A stretch of 64,000 nucleotides of DNA from an uncultured Geobacter sp. (GTDB lineage Bacteria > Desulfobacterota > Desulfuromonadia > Geobacterales > DSM-12255), in NCBI GenBank assembly GCA_937860145.1, contig CALMBF010000155.1, forward strand, positions 59,719 to 123,718, read 5' to 3'. The translations under genes and the position numbers were made by a program. Positions 44,951 to 54,640 of the stretch are shown here, one piece after another (the stretch's first letter is position 1; the number at the start of each line of letters is the position of its first letter). The notes under the pieces were generated by a model. It did not search any database and was not told the DNA's origin. It saw nothing but the letters and a program-made list of their open reading frames with translations.

Positions 44951-45829
44951 ATGTCGCAAAAGAAAGTAAAAACAATTGCAATTTACGGTAAGGGTGGCAT
45001 CGGCAAATCGACCACCACCTCGAACATTACCGCAGCACTCTCCGTACTGGGGCTCAAGGTCATGCAGATCGGTTGCGACCCGAAAAGCGACTCCACCACG
45101 ACCCTGCGCGGTGGTGGCTATATCCCGACCATTCTCGACACCCTGCGTGAAAAGAAGAACGTCAAGAGCAACGAGGTTGTCTTCGAGGGGTTCAATGGCA
45201 TCTATTGCGTCGAGGCAGGCGGACCCGCCCCCGGTGTCGGCTGCGCCGGTCGCGGCATAATAACCTCTGTCGAGCTTCTCAAGCAGCTGCGGGTATTTGA
45301 TGAGCTGGATCTCGATGTGGTCGTCTACGACGTTCTGGGGGACGTTGTCTGCGGCGGTTTTGCGGTGCCGATTCGTGAGGGGATTGCCGAGCATGTGTTC
45401 ACCGTTTCATCCTCCGACTTCATGGCGATTTATGCTGCCAACAACCTGATGAAGGGGATCAAAAAATACTCGAATAATGGCGGTGCCCTGTTCGGCGGGG
45501 TGATTGCCAACTCGATCAACACCGAATATTCCCGGGAAATCATCGATGACTTCGTTGCCCAGACCAAGACCCAGATCGTTGAGTATGTGCCGAGGTCGGT
45601 AACGGTTACCCAGGCTGAGCTGCAGGGGAAGACAACGATTGAAGCTTTTATCGATTCCGAACAGGCGAAGGTCTACAAGGGGCTGGCCGAGAAGATCTAC
45701 AACCATACCGATTCAAAGGTGCCGGAACCTCTTGATGAAAAGCAGCTGCATGAATGGGCCCTGAGCTGGGCCGACACGCTGCTGGCGATGCAGACCGGTG
45801 AAGTTCGCAGTGCCGCGGCCGCAATATAA
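44951..45829 (+). CDS. marH: NifH-like reductase (MarH-like)
   Basis: 292 residues from the ATG at 44951 with AAGGAG upstream. The P-loop is YGKGGIGKS (residues 12-20), and the 4Fe-4S ligands of the dimer are Cys98 in GVGCAGRG and Cys134 in DVVCGGFA. NifH proteins hydrolyse ATP to feed single electrons into the catalytic partner. It is close to nitrogenase reductase in length and motifs, but the D and K partners downstream are of the nitrogenase-like type, which points to MarH. Confidence 0.85.
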   Translation: MSQKKVKTIAIYGKGGIGKSTTTSNITAALSVLGLKVMQIGCDPKSDSTTTLRGGGYIPTILDTLREKKNVKSNEVVFEGFNGIYCVEAGGPAPGVGCAGRGIITSVELLKQLRVFDELDLDVVVYDVLGDVVCGGFAVPIREGIAEHVFTVSSSDFMAIYAANNLMKGIKKYSNNGGALFGGVIANSINTEYSREIIDDFVAQTKTQIVEYVPRSVTVTQAELQGKTTIEAFIDSEQAKVYKGLAEKIYNHTDSKVPEPLDEKQLHEWALSWADTLLAMQTGEVRSAAAAI

Positions 45830-45858
45830 AAACAATCTCTTAAAGGAGGCAATAACCC

Positions 45859-46788
45859 ATGGCAAAAATTTTCAACAATCTCACCGATCTCATCGGCGGC
45901 ACTCCGCTGCTCCGTCTGAACCGTGTGGCCAAAGGGCTGGAGGCGGATGTTCTCGTCAAGCTCGAATCATTCAATCCCGGCGGCAGTGTCAAGGACCGGA
46001 TCGGTTTCAGCATGATCAAGGATGCGGAAGAGCGGGGACTTCTGCACAAGGACTCGGTCATCATCGAACCGACCAGCGGTAACACGGGGATTGCCCTGGC
46101 GTTCGTTGCCGCCGCCCGCGGCTACCGTCTGATATTGACCATGCCGGACACCATGAGCGTCGAGCGGCGTAACCTGCTGAAGGCATACGGTGCCGAGCTG
46201 GTGCTTACCCCGGGCGGCAAGGGGATGAAAGGGGCGATCGAGGCTGCCGAGGAGCTGGCCGCCAAGACCCCAAATTCCTTTGTGCCCCATCAGTTCCAGA
46301 ATCCGGCCAACCCGGAGATCCACCGGGCAACAACCGCCGAAGAGATCTGGAACGATACGGACGGCAAGGTCGACTTCGTGGTTGGGGGTGTCGGTACCGG
46401 CGGTACGATCACCGGTGTCGGAGAGGTAATCAAAAAACGCAAGACCGGTTTCAACCTGGTGGCGGTCGAACCGTTCGATTCACCCGTCCTTTCCGGCGGA
46501 ACCCCGGGTCCTCACAAGATTCAGGGTATCGGCGCCGGCTTTGTGCCGCAGGTGCTGAACACGGATGTGATTGACGAAATTTACAAGGTCAAGAACGAGG
46601 AGGCATTCACCACCAGCAGACGACTGGCAAAGGAGGAGGGCCTTCTGGTCGGAATCTCGGGAGGAGCAGCGGTCTTTGCTGGCCTGCAGATAGCGTCCCG
46701 CCCCGAGAACAAGGGTAAGCAGATCGTCATCGTCCTGCCCGATACCGGCGAGCGCTATCTGTCAACAACACTGTTCGAGGAAGTCTGA
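45859..46788 (+). CDS. cysK: Cysteine synthase A (O-acetylserine sulfhydrylase)
   Basis: 309 residues, full length. The PLP lysine is in NPGGSVKDR, the substrate loop is TSGNTG, the phosphate loop GTGGTITG and the C-terminal ISGGAAV. It joins O-acetylserine with sulfide, giving cysteine. Lying inside the operon, 29 bases after the NifH-like gene, it probably assimilates the sulfur released; it may also accept methanethiol, which is inference. Ribosome site AAAGGAGG. Confidence 0.92.
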   Translation: MAKIFNNLTDLIGGTPLLRLNRVAKGLEADVLVKLESFNPGGSVKDRIGFSMIKDAEERGLLHKDSVIIEPTSGNTGIALAFVAAARGYRLILTMPDTMSVERRNLLKAYGAELVLTPGGKGMKGAIEAAEELAAKTPNSFVPHQFQNPANPEIHRATTAEEIWNDTDGKVDFVVGGVGTGGTITGVGEVIKKRKTGFNLVAVEPFDSPVLSGGTPGPHKIQGIGAGFVPQVLNTDVIDEIYKVKNEEAFTTSRRLAKEEGLLVGISGGAAVFAGLQIASRPENKGKQIVIVLPDTGERYLSTTLFEEV

Positions 46789-46810
46789 TCAGGGGTCAGG
46801 GGGAATAGCC

Positions 46811-47740
46811 ATGTCTGCCACGGATTCATTGGAAACAATTTTGAACGGGTTGAAGAACAGTGATGGCGGTGTCCGCGCTGACAACCCTGTTGCGGATAGA
46901 AGTTTGCCGGCTGGAAAAAACTCCTTTGCGGCGAAAAAGGAGGTGGCAGGGGGGCGGGTCAGTTTCAGCCTTGCGGGGATCAATGATTTTCTCCTCGACT
47001 ATTACGGCCTTGCTCTTCTGGTTCTTCTCTGGGAACTGGCGCCCCGTCTCGGCTGGATCGACGGGCAGTTTTTCCCGCCACTCTCCCTAGTTTTCCAGGA
47101 GGCCGGCAAGATCACCATTACCGGCGAACTTCTCAATCATGTTGTTGCCAGTTTGCAACGTACTGTCCAGGGGCTACTGGTGGCAATCGTTCTGGCCGTT
47201 CCCGCCGGATTCGTGCTTGCGGGGTGGTTCCCCCGGCTGACGTCATTTCTGTCGCCTCTGCTCAAACTCCTAGGGCAGATCAACGCCTTTTCCCTCTTTC
47301 CTCTCTTCGTCCTGTTTTTCGGCATCGGCGAACTGGCCAAGTTCTGCATCATCTTCTGGTCCTGCCTCTGGCCCATCCTCTTTACCACCATTGCCGGCGT
47401 CAAGGGTGTTGACCCGCTCCTCATTAAGGTATCACGCTCCATGGGAAGTGGCCGGTTGACGCTGTTTGCCAGGGTTTTGCTGCCGGGCTCCCTGCCGTCG
47501 ATTTTCACCGGCATCCGCCTCGGGGCGACCGTCGCCTTCCTGATGCTGATTGCCGCGGAGATGATCGGCGCCAATTTCGGCCTGGGCTATCTGATCCATT
47601 ATTCGAACGTGAATTCTGTCATACCGCGAATATACGTGGGGGTACTGGTGATTGCCTTCCTGGGTATGAGTATCAATTACCTGGTTCACTGGATTGAAGG
47701 GCGGGTTGTGACCTGGAAGCAGGATCTGAACGTAACCTGA
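46811..47740 (+). CDS. ABC transporter permease (SsuC/TauC type), no. 1
   Basis: 309 residues with about six membrane helices and an unusual polar N-terminal extension of some 60 residues before LLVLLWELAPRLGW. The EAA-loop region is SRSMGSGRLTLFARVLLPGSLPSIFTG (seen in parts SRSMG and LLPGSLPSIFTG). It is one of four related permeases in this locus. Family members import sulfonates, taurine, thiamine precursors or related compounds. Confidence 0.85.
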   Translation: MSATDSLETILNGLKNSDGGVRADNPVADRSLPAGKNSFAAKKEVAGGRVSFSLAGINDFLLDYYGLALLVLLWELAPRLGWIDGQFFPPLSLVFQEAGKITITGELLNHVVASLQRTVQGLLVAIVLAVPAGFVLAGWFPRLTSFLSPLLKLLGQINAFSLFPLFVLFFGIGELAKFCIIFWSCLWPILFTTIAGVKGVDPLLIKVSRSMGSGRLTLFARVLLPGSLPSIFTGIRLGATVAFLMLIAAEMIGANFGLGYLIHYSNVNSVIPRIYVGVLVIAFLGMSINYLVHWIEGRVVTWKQDLNVT

Positions 47741-47762
47741 ACGCGGGCTAAGGGGGGTAATC

Positions 47763-48545
47763 ATGAGTTCATCGGTTAAAAAAGTGCCGTTCTGGGCAGT
47801 GGAGCGATGGTTGTCCGTTGTGTTGTTTCTAGGCGTCTGGGAACTGGCTCCCAGGGCCGGCGGGCTTCTGGAAGTCTTTATCGCGCCGCCGTCCGTGGTC
47901 GTGAACGTACTGCTTGAAATGATCAGGGAAGATCTGCTGCCGGGTCATGTTCTCGTCAGCCTGGGGCGCGCAGCCGCGGGCTTCGTAGCAGCCGCACTGC
48001 TGGCAGTACCGCTCGGATTTCTGCTGGGGAGCGGTTTCCGTACCTTCGAACGCCTGGTAACCCCCCTCCTGCGTTTTTTTGCCCAATTGAACCCGTTTTC
48101 GCTCTTCCCCCTCTTTATCCTCATCTTCGGCATCGGCGAACTGTCGAAGGGGACGATGATCTTCTGGGTCTGCATCTGGCCGATCCTGTTCAATACCATC
48201 AACGGCGTGAAGGAGATCGATCCTCTGCTGGTCAAATCAGCCCGCTCCATGGGGACAGGCATATGCACCCTCTTTTTCAGGGTCATCCTGCCGGCGGCGC
48301 TCCCCGGCATCTTCACCGGGCTGAAAATGGGTGCGGGAACCGCATTCTTCATGCTGATTGCCGCGGAGATGATCGGCGCCAGTCGGGGCCTGGGTTGGCT
48401 CGTCTGGAATGCCCAAACCAACTTCCAGATGCCCCAGCTGTTTGCCGCAACCGTGGTCATTTCTGTTCTGGGCCTCATACTGCAGTGGCTGTTCGTCCTG
48501 ATCGAAGGCAAACTTCTCGGTTGGCGTGAGAACGTGGTTCACTAG
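47763..48545 (+). CDS. ABC transporter permease (SsuC/TauC type), no. 2
   Basis: 260 residues, six predicted helices, starting with VVLFLGVWELAPRAGG and with ARSMGTGICTLFFRVILPAALPGIFTG (as ARSMG and ILPAALPGIFTG) in the ATPase-coupling loop. It follows permease 1 by 22 bases, and could pair with it as a heterodimer. Shared landmarks with the other three copies indicate local duplication. Confidence 0.85.
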   Translation: MSSSVKKVPFWAVERWLSVVLFLGVWELAPRAGGLLEVFIAPPSVVVNVLLEMIREDLLPGHVLVSLGRAAAGFVAAALLAVPLGFLLGSGFRTFERLVTPLLRFFAQLNPFSLFPLFILIFGIGELSKGTMIFWVCIWPILFNTINGVKEIDPLLVKSARSMGTGICTLFFRVILPAALPGIFTGLKMGAGTAFFMLIAAEMIGASRGLGWLVWNAQTNFQMPQLFAATVVISVLGLILQWLFVLIEGKLLGWRENVVH

Positions 48546-48613
48546 TGTTCCTCCGGACAGGCCAACAAACGGGCACGTAATGCCCATAACCAGCACAACA
48601 AAAGGAGAATGAA

Positions 48614-49696
48614 ATGAAAGGAATAAAAAGAATTCATACGTGGCTTGCCGCTACACTTGGCCTTGCTCTCGTTGTTACCGTCGGCATCGGCATCTTCTCC
48701 AATGCCCAGGTTAGTGCCGCACCGCAAAAAGAGCTGTTTGAGATCAAGACCTGGACACGCAAGGACTGCTCCGTCACCCCGTGGTATGTGACCGACAAGC
48801 TCGGCTTCTTTGCCGAAGAAGGGATAAAGCTTAAACTCACCGGCGAAACCCAGGCTCCTCTGCAGATCCCCTCCATTCTCAAGGGGAACAACGACGTCGG
48901 CACCTTCCATCCTAATCAAGCTGCCGTGGCAAAGGCCGGTGGTGCCAAGATTACCGGGGTTGTACAGGGGGGTATCGAACCAACCGATCCGAAAATCCCG
49001 GAAAAGTTCCGCCACATGTGGTGGTACGTCAATCCGACCAAATCGCCCAACGTCAAGAGTTTCGCCGACCTGAAAAACCTTCCCGGCAAGATCAAGATCG
49101 CCACCATCACCAGGAATATCTGCGCCGACTTTGAAACCAACCTTCTGGCTGACAAGTACGGCATCCCGCGGGACAAATTCGAGTGGGTGGCCATGCCTGA
49201 CATCCAGGCCATCCAGGCACTCAAGCAGGGGTTGATCCAGGTATCCATTCCCCACCCGCCGTTCTACAAGGGGATGGCCGATGCCGGGATGAAAAAGATT
49301 GCCGATACCTTTGAAACCGGTCTCGGAGCATCCGCTGGGGTCACCTTCTACTTTTTCCGCGATGAATTCATCAAGCAGCACCCGGACAAGGTGGCGGCGT
49401 TCTCCCGGGCAGTGATCAAGGGGCAGAGGTGGGCCAACGCCAACCCGGAAAAATCAGCCAAGATGACCGAGGAGGCCATCGGCGTACCGGTTACCGGCAA
49501 CCATTATTATTCAACCGCCATTCAGGTCGATGAAAAACTCATCGCCCCGTGGCTGAAGGACCTGGAAGACAACAAGGTTATTCCCAAGGGGAAGGTCACT
49601 ACCAGTAACCTGATTACTCACGATATTGAGAAGATTAATCTGAAGGTTGAAGCGGAGCGGAAAAAAGCGAAGGGGAGCTTGAAAAAGCAGTCATAG
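48614..49696 (+). CDS. ABC transporter substrate-binding protein (NMT1/SsuA type)
   Basis: 360 residues. A signal peptide (MKGIKRIHTWLAATLGLALV, cleavage about AQVSAA) precedes a periplasmic binding domain with WTRKDCSVTPWYVTDKLGFFAEEGI (landmark: WYVTDKLGFFAEEG), typical of NMT1/SsuA proteins that bind sulfonates, thiamine precursors and other small anions. Rare Cys in the N-terminal lobe is notable. It is the only binding protein for the four permeases. Ligand unknown; organosulfur compounds are likely from context. Confidence 0.85.
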   Translation: MKGIKRIHTWLAATLGLALVVTVGIGIFSNAQVSAAPQKELFEIKTWTRKDCSVTPWYVTDKLGFFAEEGIKLKLTGETQAPLQIPSILKGNNDVGTFHPNQAAVAKAGGAKITGVVQGGIEPTDPKIPEKFRHMWWYVNPTKSPNVKSFADLKNLPGKIKIATITRNICADFETNLLADKYGIPRDKFEWVAMPDIQAIQALKQGLIQVSIPHPPFYKGMADAGMKKIADTFETGLGASAGVTFYFFRDEFIKQHPDKVAAFSRAVIKGQRWANANPEKSAKMTEEAIGVPVTGNHYYSTAIQVDEKLIAPWLKDLEDNKVIPKGKVTTSNLITHDIEKINLKVEAERKKAKGSLKKQS

Positions 49697-49752
49697 GACC
49701 TGGCCCGGGAAGTGCTTCCGGCAACAACCCCTGAGGGGTAAAGGAGAAACGG

Positions 49753-51258
49753 ATGTCAATCGATCTGAACAAAGATAGCTGCCCCAACCGGGAGCAGCGT
49801 GCCGGTGCAGTCAATGCCTATTTCGGCAAGGCAAGTGACCTGGTGCAGGAGGCGCGCAACGGCACCCTGACGAACAAGGAACGTGATTTCCAGCAGAGTT
49901 CCGGCTGCGTGCTCAATTTCTATCTGACCACCAGGGTGGTTACCATCCGTGATGCGGTCATGATCGTCCATGCCCCGGTCGGCTGCTCCTCAACGGCGCT
50001 GCTCTACCGGGAGGTGTACCGGAAGATTCCCGCCAGTGAGGGACTCCCCACCTTTGACCTGCACTGGCTAACCACCAATCTGGATGAGAAGGACGTGGTC
50101 TACGGCGGTGCCGACAAGCTCAGGCATGCCATTCTGGAAGCGGAGGAGCGTTACAAGCCGAAGGCGATCTTCATCATGGCCTCCTGCACTTCCGGCATCA
50201 TCGGTGATGACATCGAAGGGGTGGTATCGGAAACCCAGCAGGAGGTGAATGCCACCATAGTGCCGGTACACTGCGAGGGTATCCGTTCCCGGATTATACA
50301 GACCGCCTACGATGCCTTCTGGCATGCGGTGCTCAAATACCTGGTGAAGAAGGATATCCCGAAACAGCCCGATCTGGTCAATATCGCCAGCATGCTCTCC
50401 TACACCTGGCAGGACCGCCAGGAGATCACCCGGCTCCTGAACAGAATAGGGCTCCGTCCCAATTTCATTCCGGAATTTGCCACGGTGGAGCAGTTCGAGC
50501 AGCTCGGTGCCGCCGCCGTGACCGCGCCCATCTGCCCGACCTATACCGACTACCTCTCACGCGGCCTGGAACAGGAGTTCGGCGTGCCGTACTTCATGTA
50601 TCCGTCGCCAGTGGGGATCGAACATACCGATGAGTGGCTGCGTGTCATCGCCCGCCATACCGGCAAGGAGCAGGAGGTGGAGGAGCTGATCAGGGAAGAG
50701 CGGGCAAAGTGGCTCCCCAAGCTGGAGAAGATCCAGCATGAGTTTGCCGCTATCAAACCGGACGGCGAGAAGGTGCAGATCCTCGGCTCCCTCGGCCAGG
50801 GACGGCTCCTGACCCAGGTGCCGTATTTCGAGGAGATCGGCGTCTCGTCACCGGCGGCCATTATCCAGGACTTCGACAACCTGGTGCTGGATGAAGTGCA
50901 GCAGGTCATCGACCAGGCCGGTGATTTCGACGTGCTCGTCAATACCTTCCAGGCCGCCGAGCTGGCCCACATCACCCGCAAGTACGATCCCGATGTGGCG
51001 CTGACCTGCCCGTTCCAGGGGAGCGCCTACAAGCGTGAAAAGGGGGCGACCAGGATCCACGCCGTGCGCGGCGACTCGCGGGAGTGGAGCGCCCAGGCCG
51101 GTTACAAGGGGGCCATCGCCTACGGCAACTTCCTGCTGCAGTCGGTGAAGAACAAGTCGTTTCAAAAGACCCTGCTGGACAAGACCCCCGATACCTACAA
51201 GGCGTGGTGGTACGAACAGCCGAATCCCCTCCATTACCTGAAGAAGGAGGCAGTCTGA
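49753..51258 (+). CDS. marD: NifD-like subunit (MarD-like)
   Basis: 501 residues. P-cluster ligands aligned with NifD are Cys52 (SSGCVLNF), Cys78 (HAPVGCSST) and Cys145 (MASCTSGIIGDD). The cofactor cysteine is Cys261 in TAPICPTY. The FeMo-co histidine of nitrogenase (NifD SGPYHG) is not found: the equivalent region reads EWSAQAGYKGAIAYG. This absence is a feature of nitrogenase-like rather than true nitrogenase enzymes and fits methylthio-alkane reductase, which cleaves C-S bonds. Function assigned from family and context. Confidence 0.82.
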   Translation: MSIDLNKDSCPNREQRAGAVNAYFGKASDLVQEARNGTLTNKERDFQQSSGCVLNFYLTTRVVTIRDAVMIVHAPVGCSSTALLYREVYRKIPASEGLPTFDLHWLTTNLDEKDVVYGGADKLRHAILEAEERYKPKAIFIMASCTSGIIGDDIEGVVSETQQEVNATIVPVHCEGIRSRIIQTAYDAFWHAVLKYLVKKDIPKQPDLVNIASMLSYTWQDRQEITRLLNRIGLRPNFIPEFATVEQFEQLGAAAVTAPICPTYTDYLSRGLEQEFGVPYFMYPSPVGIEHTDEWLRVIARHTGKEQEVEELIREERAKWLPKLEKIQHEFAAIKPDGEKVQILGSLGQGRLLTQVPYFEEIGVSSPAAIIQDFDNLVLDEVQQVIDQAGDFDVLVNTFQAAELAHITRKYDPDVALTCPFQGSAYKREKGATRIHAVRGDSREWSAQAGYKGAIAYGNFLLQSVKNKSFQKTLLDKTPDTYKAWWYEQPNPLHYLKKEAV

Positions 51259-51259
51259 C

Positions 51260-52606
51260 ATGGGAACAGTTTCAGCATTGCGGGTCAAGGAAGAGCCAAA
51301 ATACCCGGGGATTGTCGAAGCCCCGCGCTATTCCTGCGCCCTGGGCGGAGCCTACATGGCTGCCCTGGCAACATTCAATACCGTACCGATCCTTCACTCC
51401 GGGGCTGGCTGCGGCATGTCCCAGAACTTCGGCCAGAATTTCGCCGCCGGTCTGAATGACGCCGGTCCGACCGGCAACACCAGCACCCCCTGTTCCTGCC
51501 TGGTGGAGGAACACGCGGTGTTCGGCGGCGAAGACAAGCTGCGTGCCCTGATCAGGACAACCCTGGAACTGGTGCAGGGGGAGCTGTACGTTGTCATCTC
51601 CGGCTGCGTCCCGGCCCTCATTGGCGACGACGTGCCGGCGGTGGTCAAGGAGTTCCGCAAGGACGCGCCGATCGTTTTCGTCAATACCGCCGGTTTTCTC
51701 GGCAACTCCTACAAGGGGTACGAGCAGTTCCTGGACGCCGTCATCGACCAGCTGCTGGAGCCACAACCGGTCGTGGCCAAAAGGGTGAACCTCTTGGGCA
51801 TCGTTCCGTACCAGCATATCTTCTGGAAAGGGAATCTCCAGGTTATCAAGGACCTGCTGGCAAAGGTCGGTGTCTCCGCCAACATGATCTTCACCGAGAA
51901 CAGTGGTCTGGAGGCACTGAAAAGCATCCCCTCGGCGGAACTGAACCTGGTGCTGTCACCCTGGTCAGGGGTGGCGGCGGCGAAAAAACTGGAGGAGAAG
52001 TTCGCTTCCCCCTATGAGGTCATTCCGACGGTTCCGGTCGGGCCAAAGGATACGACAGCCTTCCTGCGCTTCATCGCCGACCGCCTCGATCTCGACCGTG
52101 ACGAGGTGGAACGGGTCATCGCCGCCGAAGAGCACCGTGCCTACCGCTTCTCCGAGTACATGGCCGCAATCACCTCCATGGCTCTCCCCAACGCCTACAC
52201 GGCGATTGTCGCCGATACCTCCACGGCCATCGGCCTGACCCGCTACGGCAGTAACGAACTGGGGTGGCTGCCGGAGATCGTCATTCTCACCGATGATCCG
52301 CCGGAAGAGTACCGCGGGGAGATCGTCCGCTTCCTGACGGAAAACCTGGCCAGTGCCGTCACCCCCGAGGTGCATTTCGAGATCGATTCCCACAGGATCC
52401 GCCAGCTGCTGAACGAACATACCGTTCAGTTGGTGCTCGCCAGCTCCCTGGAGAAGCATATCGCTACGAGCGAGCTCCAGGCGATGCAGGTGAGCGTTGC
52501 GTTCCCCACCTATGACCGGCTGATCGTCGACCGGAACTATGCCGGGTATCGGGGCGGGTTGGCGCTCATGGAAGACGTGGCCTACAAATACGGCGGCCCC
52601 CTATGA
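51260..52606 (+). CDS. marK: NifK-like subunit (MarK-like)
   Basis: 448 residues starting one base after the D subunit stop. P-cluster ligands are Cys26 (YSCALGG), Cys51 (SGAGCGMSQ) and Cys116 (VISGCVPALIGDD). It also has the two extra cysteines CSC (78-80). It lacks the N-terminal extension and length of NifK. It forms a heterotetramer with the D subunit and receives electrons from MarH. The two subunits are clearly from one gene pair. Confidence 0.83.
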   Translation: MGTVSALRVKEEPKYPGIVEAPRYSCALGGAYMAALATFNTVPILHSGAGCGMSQNFGQNFAAGLNDAGPTGNTSTPCSCLVEEHAVFGGEDKLRALIRTTLELVQGELYVVISGCVPALIGDDVPAVVKEFRKDAPIVFVNTAGFLGNSYKGYEQFLDAVIDQLLEPQPVVAKRVNLLGIVPYQHIFWKGNLQVIKDLLAKVGVSANMIFTENSGLEALKSIPSAELNLVLSPWSGVAAAKKLEEKFASPYEVIPTVPVGPKDTTAFLRFIADRLDLDRDEVERVIAAEEHRAYRFSEYMAAITSMALPNAYTAIVADTSTAIGLTRYGSNELGWLPEIVILTDDPPEEYRGEIVRFLTENLASAVTPEVHFEIDSHRIRQLLNEHTVQLVLASSLEKHIATSELQAMQVSVAFPTYDRLIVDRNYAGYRGGLALMEDVAYKYGGPL

Positions 52607-52642
52607 AACGCGGCCTTTTCCGCCCTGACGGCGTAAGTCTTC

Positions 52643-52689
52643 GGTGGCACTTGTGCGGCGTAGCAGCGCTACGCCGCACAAGTGCCACC
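52643..52689. other. 22-base perfect hairpin between marK-like gene and ABC ATPase
   Basis: Left arm 52643-52664 (starts GGTGGCACTTGTGC), three-base loop AGC, right arm 52668-52689; all 22 pairs match. No T run follows, so it is unlikely to be a simple terminator. It may block or process the mRNA so that the marHDK part and the transporter part are expressed at different levels. Confidence 0.75.
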
Positions 52690-52756
52690 TCGACAGCCTT
52701 GCCAGGACGAAAAATCCGCATTTCAGGGGAATCGTAAAGAGGAAAAGAGGGAAACC

Positions 52757-53641
52757 ATGGGAACAAGCAAAGACATTCCTAAACAGATTACAACCGATGC
52801 CAAGATCGTGGTGAAGGATATCAACCGCATCTTTCATCTGAAAAAGTCGAAGACCGAGCCGGCCAGGGATTTCATTGCCCTGCAGGATATCAACCTGGAG
52901 GTGAAGAAGGGGGAATTCCTTGTGCTGGTCGGACCGTCCGGGTGCGGCAAATCGACCCTGCTGGATATCCTCGCCGGCCTGGCGCACCCCACCTCCGGGG
53001 TGGTGTACATCGACGGCAAGCGAGTCACCGGACCGGCCCTGGATCGTGGCATCGTGCTCCAGGGGTACGCGCTCTTCCCCTGGCGGACGGTGCGCCAGAA
53101 CGTGGAGTTTGGCCTGGAGATCAAGAAGGTACCCAAGGGGGAAAGGAAGGGGATCAGTGACCATTTCATAAAGCTGGTGGGGCTTGATGGTTTCGCCGAC
53201 CGCTTCCCCCACGAGCTTTCCGGCGGGATGAAGCAGCGGGTGGCAATAGCCCGTGCCCTGGCCTATGATCCGGAAGTCCTGCTCATGGACGAACCGTTCG
53301 CCGCGGTGGACGCCCAGACACGCGAATCCCTGCAGGACGAACTGCTCCGCATCTGGGAGGAGACGAGAAAAACCATCATCTTCGTTACCCACAGCATTGA
53401 AGAGGCGGCTTTCCTCGGTGACCGGGTTGCGGTACTGACGGCAAATCCGGGGACACTGCGGGAAATAGTCAAAATCGATCTGCCCCGGCCCCGCCATAAC
53501 AGTGATATCCGCTCTTCGGCACAGTTCGGCTGGATCCGGCACAAGATCTGGGAGCTGTTGCAGAACAGTCCCCACGAGCCGAAGGTCCATCCCCAGAGTC
53601 TGCCGGTGGCCGATGCCATTTCACCAACCGCCGCGTTATAG
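52757..53641 (+). CDS. ABC transporter ATPase (SsuB/TauB type)
   Basis: About 294 residues from the ATG at 52757. Walker A GPSGCGKST, signature LSGGMKQRVAIARAL and Walker B VLLMDEPFAAVD are intact. It belongs to the nitrate/sulfonate/taurine importer ATPases and is the only ATPase for the four permeases. An N-terminal extension of about 45 residues precedes the usual start (VVKDINRIFHL). C-terminal tail is longer than the family norm. Confidence 0.9.
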   Translation: MGTSKDIPKQITTDAKIVVKDINRIFHLKKSKTEPARDFIALQDINLEVKKGEFLVLVGPSGCGKSTLLDILAGLAHPTSGVVYIDGKRVTGPALDRGIVLQGYALFPWRTVRQNVEFGLEIKKVPKGERKGISDHFIKLVGLDGFADRFPHELSGGMKQRVAIARALAYDPEVLLMDEPFAAVDAQTRESLQDELLRIWEETRKTIIFVTHSIEEAAFLGDRVAVLTANPGTLREIVKIDLPRPRHNSDIRSSAQFGWIRHKIWELLQNSPHEPKVHPQSLPVADAISPTAAL

Positions 53642-53662
53642 AGTGCGAAGCAAGAGGTTTAG

Positions 53663-54640
53663 ATGGTCACAGTGAATGCACAGGCAGGTCGGTTGGTTCT
53701 TCGTTCCAGCGGAGTCATCCTCTTTCTTCTTCTCTGGGAGCTTGCTCCCCGGCTGGAATGGCTTGACCCCTATTTTGTCCCGCCGCTCTCCGTCGTTATC
53801 GGTGAGGCAGGGACCCTGCTTAGGGAAGGGTCTCTGCCGATCCATCTGTTGGTGAGCGTCTGGCGCGCGATTGTCGGCCTGCTGGTCGCCATGGCGATCG
53901 GACTCCCCCTCGGGTTTCTCCTGGCGAGCCGCTTTCAGCAGCTGGCAGAGGCGATCGACCCGATGCTGCGGGTTCTCAGCCAGGTAAACCCCTTCACCCT
54001 GTTGCCGGTGTTCATGCTGTTCTTCGGCATCGGCGAAACCGCCAAGGTGGCGGTTGTGGCTTGGGTCTCGGTCTGGCCGATCCTGTTTTACGGCATGACT
54101 GCCGCCCGGGAGGTCGATCCGGTGCAGATCAAGAGTGCCGCGTCCATGGGGATAGGCTCTACGGACATGCTCCTGAAAGTCATTTTGCCCGGGGCGCTGC
54201 CGACAACATTCGTCGGTATCCGCATTGCCGCCAGTCTCACGTTTTACATCCTCGTCGCCGCCGAGATGCTCGGCGCCGGCGCCGGTCTCGGCTGGCTCGT
54301 GCATAACGCCGCCATGAACTATCTCATCCCCCGGATCTATGCCGGAGCTGCCTGTATTGTTGTGCTGGGATTTGTCCTCAACCGCTTCCTCCTCTGGCTG
54401 GAGCGGGTTCTGTTCGTCTGGCGGGAAGAGATTTCCATCCTCCCCGGCGAGGCGGCTGTCGCTGTTTCTCCTTGGCGCCCCGGCAGGTATGCGGCTCGGG
54501 CTCTTGTCGGTGGAGTGCTGGCGGTGCTCCTGTTCGGCGGGATTGAGGTGCAGAGGATCAACCGGGAGGCGGCCGAGCCAGGAGGGGGCCATTCGCACCA
54601 TTTCGGCACGCCGGTTGACAGCGGCGGGAGCAGTTTCTGA
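53663..54640 (+). CDS. ABC transporter permease (SsuC/TauC type), no. 3
   Basis: 325 residues. The permease core matches numbers 1 and 2 (LFLLLWELAPRLEWLDPYF in parts, ASMGIGSTDMLLKVILPGALP), then an extra C-terminal stretch adds a further hydrophobic segment and a soluble His-rich tail (GGGHSHHFG). The stop overlaps the next start (TGATG). The extra tail is peculiar to this copy and may bind metal. Confidence 0.8.
   Translation: MVTVNAQAGRLVLRSSGVILFLLLWELAPRLEWLDPYFVPPLSVVIGEAGTLLREGSLPIHLLVSVWRAIVGLLVAMAIGLPLGFLLASRFQQLAEAIDPMLRVLSQVNPFTLLPVFMLFFGIGETAKVAVVAWVSVWPILFYGMTAAREVDPVQIKSAASMGIGSTDMLLKVILPGALPTTFVGIRIAASLTFYILVAAEMLGAGAGLGWLVHNAAMNYLIPRIYAGAACIVVLGFVLNRFLLWLERVLFVWREEISILPGEAAVAVSPWRPGRYAARALVGGVLAVLLFGGIEVQRINREAAEPGGGHSHHFGTPVDSGGSSF

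Noticed and set aside
48542..49381. 279-codon open frame on the minus strand within the substrate-binding protein gene
   Set aside because: Opposite a gene with clear signal peptide and family motifs; no domain seen.
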